This document shows, one piece after another, positions 10,105 to 21,364 of a DNA stretch of 64,000 nt. Within the stretch, counting starts at the first letter, position 1; the number at the start of each line of letters is the position of its first letter. Made by a program: the position numbers and the translations under genes. The notes under the pieces are model-generated. The model did no database searches and was not told the DNA's origin. It worked only from the letters and a program-made list of their open reading frames with translations. The stretch comes from Coniella vitis (lineage: Eukaryota; Ascomycota; Sordariomycetes; Diaporthales; Schizoparmaceae). Location: the NCBI GenBank assembly GCA_011317545.1, contig WUJK01000002.1, forward strand, positions 1,116,001 to 1,180,000. Direction: 5' to 3'.

Positions 10105-11931
10105 GTCGGATCTAATCTCTGGGAATGGGAAAGGAATCTGCATGGACGCTCTTTGGCCCGGACGTCTACTCCAGACATGACAGGGTCAACGATGAACCGA
10201 AATACCCACGCGTCAAACCCTGGGATGGGTTTCGCAGTGGACGGTGTTTGCTTTCGGAGTTAGGAGGTTAGATCTCCTCGGAAAAACATAGCATCGAGGG
10301 ATTCATGTACCGCACTGGGTTCCGGATGCAATATTGCAGTGATGGGCGAATCAAAATTTTCCTGACGACTTTTTTCTACAATGGCCATTGGACCTCAATC
10401 CTGCAATGGTTTCAACAAGGCTTTGAGGCATCCCAGTATGCTGTACGATATGTGATGTGCCTGGAGTCCAATAGGCCTACCTAAGTAGCCAAGTCCGTTT
10501 AATAGCAGATTCCTGAAGGAGAAAAACACCCCAGACGCGTGGCAGAACGTGTCTGTTCCAGTCCTCGAGTCTGTGTTCAGAGGCTCGAATCGAAAGGTTA
10601 GATCCAAGGAAACCCGGACATCCCAAGCTGTCATGTCTTTGTTACCCAGGAGCTGATATTACCATATTTGTAGTACAGCAGTACGTAGGACACTGATTGC
10701 TCGGCTTTTGACTCTCCACATTCTTGCGCGTGCCACTAATGAGCCTCGGCCCCCATGCAGACTGCGCAATGTCGTGAGTCTTCGGTATCAACAGCTGGCT
10801 TATCAGTCAGGCGGACGAGCGGACGAGCCAACCAAAACTATTTTCTTGGTCAAATTCTATGTGGCGGAGACTATGGCCCAAGTGATCCCAGGTCTTCCGA
10901 CCCCCGGGATCTTTCATCCTCCTCCACTGGCCTGCTGTCATGTTGCCTGGGCGATGTCAGGCGCGGCAGATGCGTGAAACAAACAGCCCATGCATATGGG
11001 CTTACCATTACTGGTAGACGCTTTCTCCGTGATGTACCTACTATGTGTGCCCATAATGCCTATCGGCATCAGGGCAGCCGCAGCCATATATATTTGTGGT
11101 TCAGGCTTCCTGCTAACTTTTTTGGTAGGTACATCCCCAAAATAATTACTCATAGGTACTTGTACGGACTAAATACACGTGTCTGAAACGCAGAGTTTTG
11201 AGGGCGTCATGAAGGGGAAGTTAGCTCAACCCCCCAGCTTGGAGCGCCATGCCAATGCCCAAAGGGGTCTTGGTGTAGATACTCAATCCAGACTTGGGCA
11301 GGCCGTGCTGAGAGGAGCGGATCCACTGCGGAATGGGGTTCCATCACAATTCTGGTGGGGAATGGTCTGCAATATGACGAAGGACAACAGGGCTTGCCCC
11401 ACCATTTCCCGCAACCAGGACGGGAAGTTTCACCCCACCCAAACCGATGCTCAACCGATTAGTGGTGATCCAGCTTGGTTCAACACCATAGCCACGACTG
11501 ACATTTGCATGAGGGCCAAAACCAACAGTATTTACTTCGTACATATGCACCAAGTATTGGCGCATAATGGGCCGCGGTAAGCAGAGAGAAAAACAAAGTA
11601 TGTACGTAGTAAGTTCGTATCCAGGGGTAGGGGCTGAACCAAGACTGAAGCAGGAGAGATTACCATGTATGGCCTGGTGCTTGTGGGATACGCTCTGTAC
11701 TATTACATAGTAGACAGCGACAGCAATTGCAAAGACCGGTGCCATGTATACTATGCAGTCGTACAAGCAGATAAATATTGCTGCACCATTCCGTCTGCTG
11801 CTGTCAGCTGCTATCCTCTCTGCTTCCCCTCATTATAGATAAAACACCAGTCTGCTCTGCCCTTTTCCCTCCATAGTGACGCTCACCATACCACTCCATA
11901 TACGGTTTTCACCTTGCTGCCCTTATTCAGA
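10105..11931. other. 1.8-kb intergenic region
   Basis: No gene recognised; the small open frames have no family features. TACATAGTA occurs near 11704-11712 and variants near 11037 and 11596. A tract of CT-rich sequence from about 11800 likely forms the promoter and leader of the dehydrogenase at 11932. Confidence 0.5.
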
Positions 11932-13380
11932 ATGGCGAACCTCCCCAAGTCTATGAAGGCTCTACAGTATGTCATGTCTACAGATGCTGTGGACTAGATA
12001 CAGAATTTCAGTGTCGGAGCACTCTCAGTGTTCGGTCACGCGCACGACTGACAGCAACTCCTCCAACAGATACTCGGAACCTACCAAGTTCTCTATCGTT
12101 GAAATACCTCTACCTGAGATCCGGGACGATGATGTCCTTGTCAAGGTGAAGGCATGCGGCGTGTGCGGAACTGGTAAGAGATTCCTCCAAATCCAGCCTG
12201 ACAGGGTGCCCCGCAGATTGATATAACATGAATACTGACCACTCACTTACCAATCATCATAGATCTGGTATGGCCCCTCATCATTTCAGCTATCATCGGA
12301 ATCCACGCACTTGTTCATCGCTCCGGCCAAAAGTTGGATTGCTGACTTGAGAACCCAGCATATTCACGAAGGCGAATTTATCGCCAAGTTCCCACTCATT
12401 CCCGGTCACGAGACTGTTGGTGTGGTTGCCGCGAAGGGCAAGGTACGTTGTAATGCAGCATTCGTGGTTAGATTCAGGGGTCTGACAAAACGTGTAGAAC
12501 GTGACAACCGTTGAAATCGGTGATCGTGTAGCAGCTGACAACGCAGAGCTTTGCGGCCACTGCTTTTACTGCCGTCGTGGCGAGCCTCTTCTGTGTGAGA
12601 ACGTAAGTTCATTGCCATTCTTCTCTTTCGAAAAGATCACATTGGCGGCTAATGACAGACTCGCTGTAGTGGAGTGGTCACGGCACCACTCTCCCTGGTG
12701 GCTTTGCAGAGTACTGCGCATATCCACAGCACCAAATCTTCAAGATCAAGAACCTCAGCGACGTCGATGCTACGCTGATTGAGCCTGCTTCTTGCGCCTG
12801 CCACGGACTTGACAAGATCCGCCCTCGCCTGGGATCGTCCGTCCTCATGTTTGGAGCCGGTCCCACCGGCTTAATGCTTGCCCAGCTTCTCCGTCAGAAT
12901 GGTGGCTGCAATGTTACCATCGCCGCCCCCGCGGGTCAAAAGATGGATCTGGCCAAGAACTTGGATGCTGCTGACCACTACGTCGAGCTTTCGCGTTCGG
13001 ACCCAGCCCCGCAGTTTGACAGAATCAAGGCGGAGAACAAGTATGGATTCGACGTCGTCATTGAGGCCACCGGCTCTGTCAAGTTGCTGGAGGATGCCAT
13101 AAACTACGTCCGTCGTGGCGGTACATTGGTCGTTTATGGTGTGTACGCCCACTCCGCCCGTGTATCGTGGCCACCAGCCAAGATCTTTGGCGATGAGATC
13201 CGTATCATTGGTTCCTTTTCTGAGACGTTCATGTTCCCTGCAACAATCGACTACCTCGACAGTGGCAAGATCAAGACCAAGGGGATTGTCAATAAGACAT
13301 TCAAGTTGGAGCAATTTCAGGAAGCGCTTGATTCGATTAAGGACAAGAGTGCTATCAAGGCTGCTATTGTCTTTGACTAA
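11932..13380 (+). CDS. Zinc-dependent polyol/alcohol dehydrogenase (MDR family)
   Basis: Oxidises or reduces an alcohol, probably a sugar alcohol, with NAD(P). Exons 11932-11966, 12070-12173, 12263-12267 (5 nt), 12359-12442, 12498-12602 and 12670-13380 give 347 residues, the usual length. Visible features: catalytic zinc ligands in ACGVCGTDLH (C44) and GHE (H65, E66); a complete structural zinc lobe C95, C98, C101, C109; and a Rossmann cofactor motif FGAGPTGLMLAQ. The 5-nt exon ATCTG encodes the DL of CGTDL and is needed to keep frame. Best guess is the arabitol/sorbitol dehydrogenase group; the exact substrate cannot be read from sequence. No pathway neighbours. Confidence 0.92.
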
Positions 13381-15665
13381 ATGGGTCATGATTCTGGGGA
13401 CTGGAGAAGGTGTCTTCGGACATCTCATGAGCGTTCCAAGGCTGGAAAGCGCTGATGGGTTGCAAGCTAAACCCGAGAGCAGTCTCTAGATTACTAGAGA
13501 AGGCGTTACGATGAGGGCACATACTGGACAGCGGTAAATGTTGCTGTAGCATATCTCAGTAAGCAGCGGTCTCACCTCTCGCGTTCTTCGTCGACTGTGA
13601 TTCGATCCTGTCGAATTCCTTGCTGAATGTAGTAAGGATTGACACCTTGGTGGAAGTTCCCCACTCCAATGCATCACAAGTCTTATGATAAATACTATGT
13701 AGTAGCTGCAACTTAATCTGGCCCGCATCAGCCCATAACGAGCATAATTGTCTATCAAGAGCAGTATTCTATTTATTGTAAGGGTGGGCTGTGAAGGTAG
13801 ACGGAACGTAGTACTCATACCCTAGGAGCCCAAAGTTCGTCGATGAGGACTTGAGCAAGAAATCCTTACGAACAACCTTGGAACTCTTCGACGATATTAT
13901 ATTTGTATAACCCCCAATTTTTGATCTGTTCACTTGTTTTTGAATCGTATTAGGGGTCAACACCATTGTGAATCGCTGGGTGCTCAGTGTTGACTTGTTG
14001 GAAGACACAGCACCTGTGAATACACGCAATTGCACTACTTGGGGATCAGGCCGCAGATTAGTGAGTTTTTGTAGAACTTATACTTCGTAGCAAAGATGTG
14101 CCTGACATAAAGCCAAGACGACTGGAACTCTTTGCAATAGGATCTAATGTCACTTCCGAACAAGCAACAACCGTTGGCACTCGGCAACCCAAATCTTGAT
14201 TGTGGAATCATTACAAACCACTCCAAATGAGCAAGTCGAGTAGCGAGAATGCAGTACGGCTCGTGATCTCATGAACCCCTCCTGTTGTGGCTCTGCGGTC
14301 CCGTGGTCTCATTGGTGGAGACAGGACCCTTGGGCTTAAAGGATAGGATATCAAGGTAATTAGACATCAAGAAAATTACTATGTAACGCTCGCAAACCCA
14401 AACAGGAGACCGTGATGGGGGACACTGATGATTGCTGGATGGGCGGTAGCTGTCGTATTCTTTGGTGGAAAAAAGGCACTCGTCGATTCCTTCGCCTAAG
14501 TAGTCTTAAGTACCTGCTGTACTGGAGGAGTCCCAGGTTGAGTATGCAGGCTGCTAATAGTAAATTGAGGTGAATCGTTTGGCTGACCTCAATGGCGGGC
14601 GGGTTACAGTACTTAAACAGTAATAAGGCAGGGCCTGGGGAACGAGATTCATTTCCCGAAGCCCTGGATCTTTAGCGGGTCAGGGCCTAAAGCGTGCTAG
14701 TAAGTATGGGGAGAGCCAGGGGCTCGTGGTGCGGGAGCCGGCAGTGATATGAGCTGCAGGCCTGCCTGGCTTTGTTTTCAGGGTCGCAACGTACAGGCAC
14801 CTGGTCCTAGAATGGAGAAATCCAGTGCATTTGCATTTTCGGCATGGGTCTCATCACCGACTCGCCACGATTAGCATCTAGGAGCATTCTCGAATCAACC
14901 CTTTGGCGCAGGAATCGGAACGGCAAAGATGTGTCATGCAAGGCGTCAGCCAAAAACGTGTACATAGTAGTTCCCGACAAGACTGCCAGCTCAACAGTCT
15001 TCACATGCGCTTTTGGCTGCATGTCCAAACGGTCAGCAACAGACTAGGCCGGCTTGATGGGGCTGCTCTGCTCTACTCCCTGGGCACGACCCCTTTCCGC
15101 CCGCGCGTGAAAAGAGAAGAGACCCAGCTCCATTCCAGAACAGCTTCTTCCACACTTGCAATATTTGCTCGGCCAGGGAGCCGACTCGGCATGCTCCTCT
15201 GATTGTCTGTCCTTGTTGTGTTCGGACCAGTTCCGTGACCTATCCGACGCCCGGTTGCAAGGATCGCGGCTGAAAGCATCGCCGCTATCGTCAGCATTCT
15301 CACAACTGCGACAGCAGCAGCAGCAGCAGCAACAACAACAACACCTATACCAGCAGCGTCACTTCCTCCGCTGCCATCATCGCCATCAGCACGCCTGTGT
15401 GACGGCTCCTTCGCTCCTTGTGACATTGTGTGTCGCGTTCCGGTTCCAGTCGCCAAACCGCTGAAACACTCTGAGAGTTGACGTACTACACACAGTCTAG
15501 CTAGTGACGCTACGCTGCCTCGAACAAAGCACACACACGCAACCGCAGACTCGGTGCTCAGCCATCATCTAGCAGAGCACACAACTACTCCTCCTTGCGC
15601 AGGCCCCATGCTGCTCAAGCCAACCGCATTGAGCCAGCTTCAGCCATGACAGCAGGGTACACACC
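13381..15665. other. 2.3-kb intergenic region upstream of hul4
   Basis: No gene recognised. About 13,680-14,240 is visibly more AT-rich than its surroundings and carries two adjacent minus-strand open frames (88 and 63 codons) with no recognisable family; a decayed element is possible but unproven. TACTATGTA or TACATAGTA lies near 13694, 14379 and 14961. From about 15,200 the sequence becomes the CAG/CAA-repeat leader of hul4. Confidence 0.5.
15311..15343 (+). repeat. CAG/CAA triplet repeat
   Basis: Seven or so CAG/AGC units run into CAA/AAC units about 330 bp before the hul4 start codon, probably in its promoter or 5' untranslated leader. Confidence 0.85.
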
Positions 15666-18600
15666 ATGACTCTCTCACGATCACTCCCCCACGACTCGTC
15701 GGCAATGACAGGCCCCTGGCCTCCTGTCTCTCAGGGCATTCCTCGACCGCCACAACGCAACCCTCCGTTACCGCCGCCGTCACGACCTTCTCTTGACGCT
15801 TCGATACGCCCAAACGAGTTGAGAAAGATACCCAGAAAGCCTGTCCCTCCGTCCACCACCTCTTCTGCTTCTGCTGCCTCTCCAGTATCATCTGTAGCAC
15901 CCGTTGCTCCACCGTCACGACCAAGCATCTCCGGACCTGCTGGCAGCTCCCACATCCCTTCGAGTCCGGCTCCTGCAACACCCACTGCTGGGACACAGCG
16001 TCCGAGTCCTCCTGCCAGGGCACCGAGCCACAATCGCTCTATAAGCCACCCTTTCCCGTCCGTCTACCCTGCCAAGAAGCAGCCGCCGCCGCCCAAAAAG
16101 AAGGCACAGGATGACTTCGACTCAGACTCGGATTCTGAGGCGGAAATGCTGGGGCTTGGCCCAGGGTCACGATCAAAAGCACCAGCACACCCTACAGGGC
16201 CACCAAATGCAAAGCCGCTTAGCGACAAGGACTTCACATCGGGTAATTGTATGACGTGCGGTGCACTGTCGCGTTGGCCAAAAGCGCTCCGAGTGTTCAA
16301 ATGTACCTTATGCGTAACCATAAACGACCTTGTTGATATCCGAGGTGTGATTGATTCACAAAGCCAGTCTTCGGGCGGAGCACGAAGTAATGGGTCGCCT
16401 GCAGAGGCCGGTCGCAAGGGTAAGTAAGGGGCTGCTGTCGTTGGTGCAGAAGATTACGTTGGTCTGACGTCTCCTGAATAGGTCCGATCTCACTCGAGAT
16501 TACGAAACGCCTGATTAGAGATTGCTTGAGAAGTTATCTGGGCCCGGCTTTGGGTGTCAGGCGGCCGTCCATTGATACGAGAGAACGAGGCTCTGTAGAA
16601 CAGCCAAGAACCAATGGAACCAATGGAATGAATTGGCGCGCGGAAATAGCGGCGAATATGCAGAACGGAGGAGACTGTGCTGTGACGACTCCCACAATCG
16701 AAATCTCTGATCTGGAAGCTATGGGCGGCGAGCGTGGACGCGTTTCCTTAGATTCTCCAGCGCCAGACGATGCGTCTCAACAAAGATCGCAATCCTTGTC
16801 CTACCCAGAGTCTCGACCAACAGTGAGGCTCGTCAATCCCTCGCCCATCGGTCGCGAGCGCAGATGCGCAGATCCAGATGGCAAGAGGCTCTTCAGACTG
16901 CTAGAGGACTACATCATCAGCTGCTTTGCGCCTCCTCTACATTGCACAAACACGTCTTTTATGCAAAGGATTCCCAGGACTCCAAGTCGGCGGCCAGGAC
17001 CAACGGCTCAGCGACGTCCTTCGGAGCAGCGTTCAGAACAACGGCGAGATTCCTCGCCTCAGGAATCTGCGATACCAGAACTGGACGCAAAGTTACTCCT
17101 TCTCGGAGACTTTGCCGAGAACGGAATGTGGTGGACAGGTCGTAAAGAAGAGTCAACACCCGTACGAAGTCCTTCACATCGCGATGACGAAAGTTCAATC
17201 GTGTCTAGCAGGAGTCCAAATATCGACTGGGCCGATGTGGATGCTTGGTACTACTCGGTGATCAATGCAGGAGAAAGTTGGGTTCAAATATACGAGGAGC
17301 TCGTTGCAAATTCTCCAAAGAGCAACACTGCTGCTCCCAGTATGGCTCGTTTAGAGGAGGAAATCATTGAAGCTCAGGAGCATCTTCGCAAAACGCTGCT
17401 CAAGGTCACTGAAAACCTGTTGAAGCGGCCAGGACGACCGATCAAATCACCAGAAGACCTTCGGTTCCTCCTCATCATAGCTGCTAATCCTCTCCTCCAT
17501 TCGTCTTTTGAAACATTTGCTGGGCGCTTCATGCAGCCAAGAAGGGAATCGACAGCCGGAAGTTCTGGTCCCTTGCGAGGGTCCGGCCCCGTTTCTGGGC
17601 AGCATTCTCCCATTATCAAGCGCATTCTAGGCCTCCTATCTAATACCTCGGGCGAATGCCACAACCACCTGGTATCGTGGTTTTCCAGACTACCAGAGTC
17701 TCGCTTCATCCAACTCAAAGATTTCGCGGGCGGGTTTCTTGCATACCGACTGATCCGTCAGAACGAAAAGAAGTTCGAGACGAAAGTTGATGTCACTGCC
17801 GGGCTCATTCCGCAATTGGCTGCTGGGCGTACACCTGCATCGCTGCACGCTGCTCTAGGCTCATCCTCGCGGGCAAGGAACAAGAAACCTGTGAAAGAGC
17901 CACCAAAGAAAATCGTATATCACGATGATTGGCAGACCAAGGCTGCAGCCCGGGTACTAAGCTTCCTGTTTGCCGCCAACAACAGCTTGCATCGGCGACC
18001 TAGCCCAACGCTACCACCCTCACAAGACGAGATCCTCAACAGCAGCGCTAAGGACCAAGTCCAGGCCCGCGGGCAGATTGTCCCGACTAGCGACTTCTAT
18101 ACCACTTTACTTGACGACTCTGACCTTGTGGCCGATTTTGAGGCCTGGGAACACAAGAAGAGTAAATTTTCGTTTTGCCAATTCCCCTTCCTTCTCAGCA
18201 TTTGGGCCAAGATACAAATTTTAGAGCATGACGCCAAGCGTCAAATGCATACCAAGGCGAGAGACGCCTTTTTCGACAGCATACTTAGTCGAAGAAACGT
18301 TGAACAGCATCTCACACTGAGCGTACGACGAGACTGCCTGGTCGAGGACAGTTTGAAGAGTGTGAGCGAAGTCATTGGCGCAGGCGGGGAAGATATCAAA
18401 AAGGCGTTGCGAATTGCATTTCTGGGCGAAGAAGGCGTTGATGCAGGCGGACTGAAAAAGGAGTGGTTTTTGCTCCTTGTCCGGGAGGTCTTCAATCCTG
18501 ACCATGGTAGGCTACGAACTCTGATCAATCTGCACCTTTGGTCACATCATAACAGGACTAACTCATGCAAAACAGGCATGTTCGTATACGACGAAGATTC

Positions 18601-19501
18601 ACAATATTGCTACTTCGACCCCAATTCATTTGAAACCTCGGACCAGTACTTCCTTGTCGGGGTTGTTTTTGGTCTGGCAATCTACAACTCAATCATTTTG
18701 GATGTTGCGTTTCCTCCTTTCGCATTTCGCAAGCTTCTAACAGCTGCTCCGCCTCCTGCACCAGGTCTCTTGACCCAGCCGCGGCCAGTCATGTCGTATA
18801 CGCTGGGCGATCTTTTTGAATTCCGCCCACGCCTCGCCAAAGGCTTGCGCCAGCTTTTGGAATTCGACGGTGATGTGGAAAACACATTTTGTCTTGATTT
18901 TGTCATCGAAATCGAGAAGTACGGCTCCATCGAACGAGTACCCTTGTGCCCGGGCGGTGAACGCAGAGCCGTCACCAATTCCAACCGTCGCGAATACGTT
19001 GACCTGTACGTCAAGTATCTTCTCGACACGGCCGTCACCCGCCAATTTGAGCCGTTCAAGCGAGGCTTCTTCACCGTCTGCGGCGGCAATGCCTTGTCTT
19101 TGTTCCGTCCGGAGGAGATTGAGCTGCTAGTACGCGGATCCGACGAGCCTCTAGACATATCTGCCCTCCGTGTGTCAGCCGAATACGAGAACTGGGGCAA
19201 AGTGCCCAACCCGGAGCAGACGGAGCCTACGCTGTGCTGGTTTTGGGACTCGTTCAAGAACGCGACACCACGTGATCAGCGACGACTCCTTGCCTTCATC
19301 ACTGGTAGTGACCGAATACCTGCCATGGGCGCTGCGTCGCTGACCATCAAGATCTCGTGTTTGGGCGATGATATTGGGCGGTATCCGACAGCCAGGACGT
19401 GCTTTAATGCGTTGCAGTTGTGGAGGTACCCGACCCGGGAAAAGCTAGATAGGTTACTCTGGGGTGCGGTGCATGAGAGTGAAGGCTTCGGATTAAAGTG
19501 A
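15666..19501 (+). CDS. hul4: HECT E3 ubiquitin ligase, Hul4-like
   Basis: Transfers ubiquitin from E2 to substrate through a thioester on the HECT cysteine. Exons 15666-16419, 16482-18506 and 18576-19501 give 1234 residues. The N-terminus is Pro/Ser-rich and disordered, followed by a four-cysteine putative zinc site (CMTC at 195-198, CTLC at 213-216). The HECT domain covers roughly the last 350 residues; the catalytic Cys is C1202 in YPTARTCFNALQLWRYP, and the chain ends ESEGFGLK. Removing the 69-nt intron 2 joins NPDHG to MFVYDEDS, as in homologues. That intron is in frame with no stop. An alternative start is Met14. Hul4 in yeast acts in nuclear quality control; that role here is inferred. 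Confidence 0.94.
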
Positions 19502-20114
19502 AAGACAGGAAGACGCGACAACCAATTGTCATCGCGCGAGTGCGGCTTCCAGATTTCTTTGTCACAAGGTCATTGTATTCTCGCTCGCATTATTAACGGG
19601 GCATTGGAAGCATTTGAACGAACATGGGAGTTCTGGGCGTTGTGTGTAAGCATTACAGTAATTCATCAAAATTGCATGCCAAACGGAGACTGGCGATGCT
19701 AAAGAAATTAGACATTTGCTTTGGAGATTAATACATGGCCGAAACGCTTTCTCGTACACTCCCAATGCTGTCTTGCTTAATGAATGATTGCCTTCTGTGA
19801 CTGAGCACACGAAGGCAAGTTGAGCTTTCGCTAATTACTGGCCTGCCGATATGCCCTAGGTCTAGTTGGCTGCTCTGCGGAAGAAGTTAAGTACTTTTTC
19901 ATACCCAGGGAGTTTCACCGTCTAGGCCACAAAGTTCCAGATGTCCAAATAAGCATAGCAATATGATTTGACGTTGTTCTCCCGATCTGCCTTTTCCGCT
20001 GTAGTATCCACTGAAAACATAACGTGCACATTGCGGTATAGTATACACAGTCTCTCGACATACACACAGGATTGTGTTTGCACTCGCCCCCAGATAAGAC
20101 GGTATCCATTGACC
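19502..20114. other. Convergent 3' region, hul4 / mitoribosomal gene
   Basis: 613 bp between facing stop codons. I see nothing beyond likely 3' untranslated sequence. Confidence 0.55.
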
Positions 20115-20947
20115 TTATTGCTCGGCCTTGAGCGCATTCGCTTCCTGTCTCGCCCTCTCCAACATCCTCTTCTCCTGCTGTATTTTATCACGGAAGGCCT
20201 TTTGCTCCGCCCGGTCAATCTCAGACTGTTGCTCGAGGTCGCCCAGCCTCTTCATTTCGGCGGCGTCCTCCTCGCTGGGGACTACCTCCTGCGCACCCGT
20301 ACGCTCAAGGAACTGCTTCAGGATATCGTGCGACTCGACGTTCTTCATGTTGATGGTGATGACCGTCTCGCCGTCAGCGGGCGGCGGCGCGGGCGCTGCG
20401 CCTTCGGTGCTGCTGGCGATAGTGGTCCAGGACCCTGAGAGAGGAACGGGTTTCTTTATGGGGCCTTTTATCGCATCAGAGGACGAGGAGGGTTGTGGAG
20501 CTGGAGAGGACATGTAAATGGTAAGAGTCGCCGGGCTAGCCTGGTCGCGGACGCGGTTGACAATCATGGGCACGGCCGGGTTGTAGTATTTTAAGCGCGG
20601 GAGATTCTCTTGCCAGAACTTGCGGGAGCCATAGTGCCCGCCATTCCATTTGTGCGCGAATTCGAGGTGGATCTTTGTGACATTTGTGGGGAGAATGGCA
20701 GCGCCTGGGCCGTTGCGGACTGATAGTATCTGTATGCGCGGGCGTCAGAGGTTGACGTTGTGATTTTTTGGCTAGAAGATAAGGAGGGGTTTTGGATGTG
20801 GATGTATAGGTAGTATGCGGTGATCAGGTCTGAAACGTACACTCTGCAAGGACATGATTAGCAAGTAGAATTCCAAATTGAGGGTATTCAGAAAGCAGTG
20901 CCACTTACGGCTTTCAGCTTGTTCATCCGCCGCCCTATTGCCGACAT
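20115..20947 (-). CDS. Mitochondrial ribosomal protein, L51/S25/CI-B8 fold (mL61/Mrp49-like)
   Basis: A thioredoxin-like small ribosomal protein of the mitochondrial ribosome. Exon 1 is 20909-20947 (MSAIGRRMNKLKA) and the last exon is 20115-20729, giving ILSVRNGPGAAILP, then HLEFAHKWNGGHYGSRKFW, LPRLKYYNPAVPM and PATLTIYM, the fold's signature order. Between them are two well-formed introns (20844-20908 and 20730-20840) around a 3-nt exon AGT at 20841-20843; alternatively one 179-nt intron joins KLKA directly to ILSV. The length is 218 or 217 residues. The C-terminal 120 residues are an extra charged, probably coiled tail (many Glu/Arg/Lys), longer than the yeast protein. The exact subunit name is uncertain because mS25 and mL43 share the fold. 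Head to head with gep3. Confidence 0.83.
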
Positions 20948-21364
20948 TCTGATTGATTTGCCTGAGCTCGAGGCTCAGTTGATGCTGGAGAGAGACGCGA
21001 GGAGGGAAAGATCAATTGGTAGGTTGGCGGTGTTCGAGGCTCGCTGAGATCTTGAAAAGTCGCGACTAAGTCGGTCACGTCGTTCGTGGAGGTTTACTTG
21101 AGTCGTTGAAATTTCGCGTATCGCTGCCGCGATCTGGGGCGGTTTCGCGGCAAAAGCAGTGAGTGGATGGCGGCCCAGCGGCCTCGACAGCTTGATCCCT
21201 GTCACATTTCACCTTCCGCGGCCGGCAGCCCTCAAAAAGTTCCCCAGACCATTATTAGCGTCGTCTCGAAATACATGTCTCCGTTTTTGCCCTTCTCTTT
21301 TTTATCTTGCCCTCTCCCTCTTCATCTCATATCATGGACTTAGATTTCAAGCTAGCAGCGCGCG
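20948..21364. promoter_or_regulatory. Divergent promoter, mitoribosomal gene / gep3
   Basis: 417 bp between the start codons of a mitoribosomal protein gene and a mitoribosome-assembly GTPase gene. The side next to gep3 is pyrimidine-rich. No clear TATA box. Confidence 0.55.

Noticed and set aside
13769..14226. Transposon remnant from two adjacent minus-strand open frames
   Set aside because: No transposase, reverse transcriptase or terminal repeats recognised; only an AT shift. Left as unexplained intergenic DNA.
16526..16540. Separate start of hul4 exon 2 as an independent gene
   Set aside because: The frame there opens at a TTG codon; the upstream exon joins it in frame through a normal 62-nt intron.
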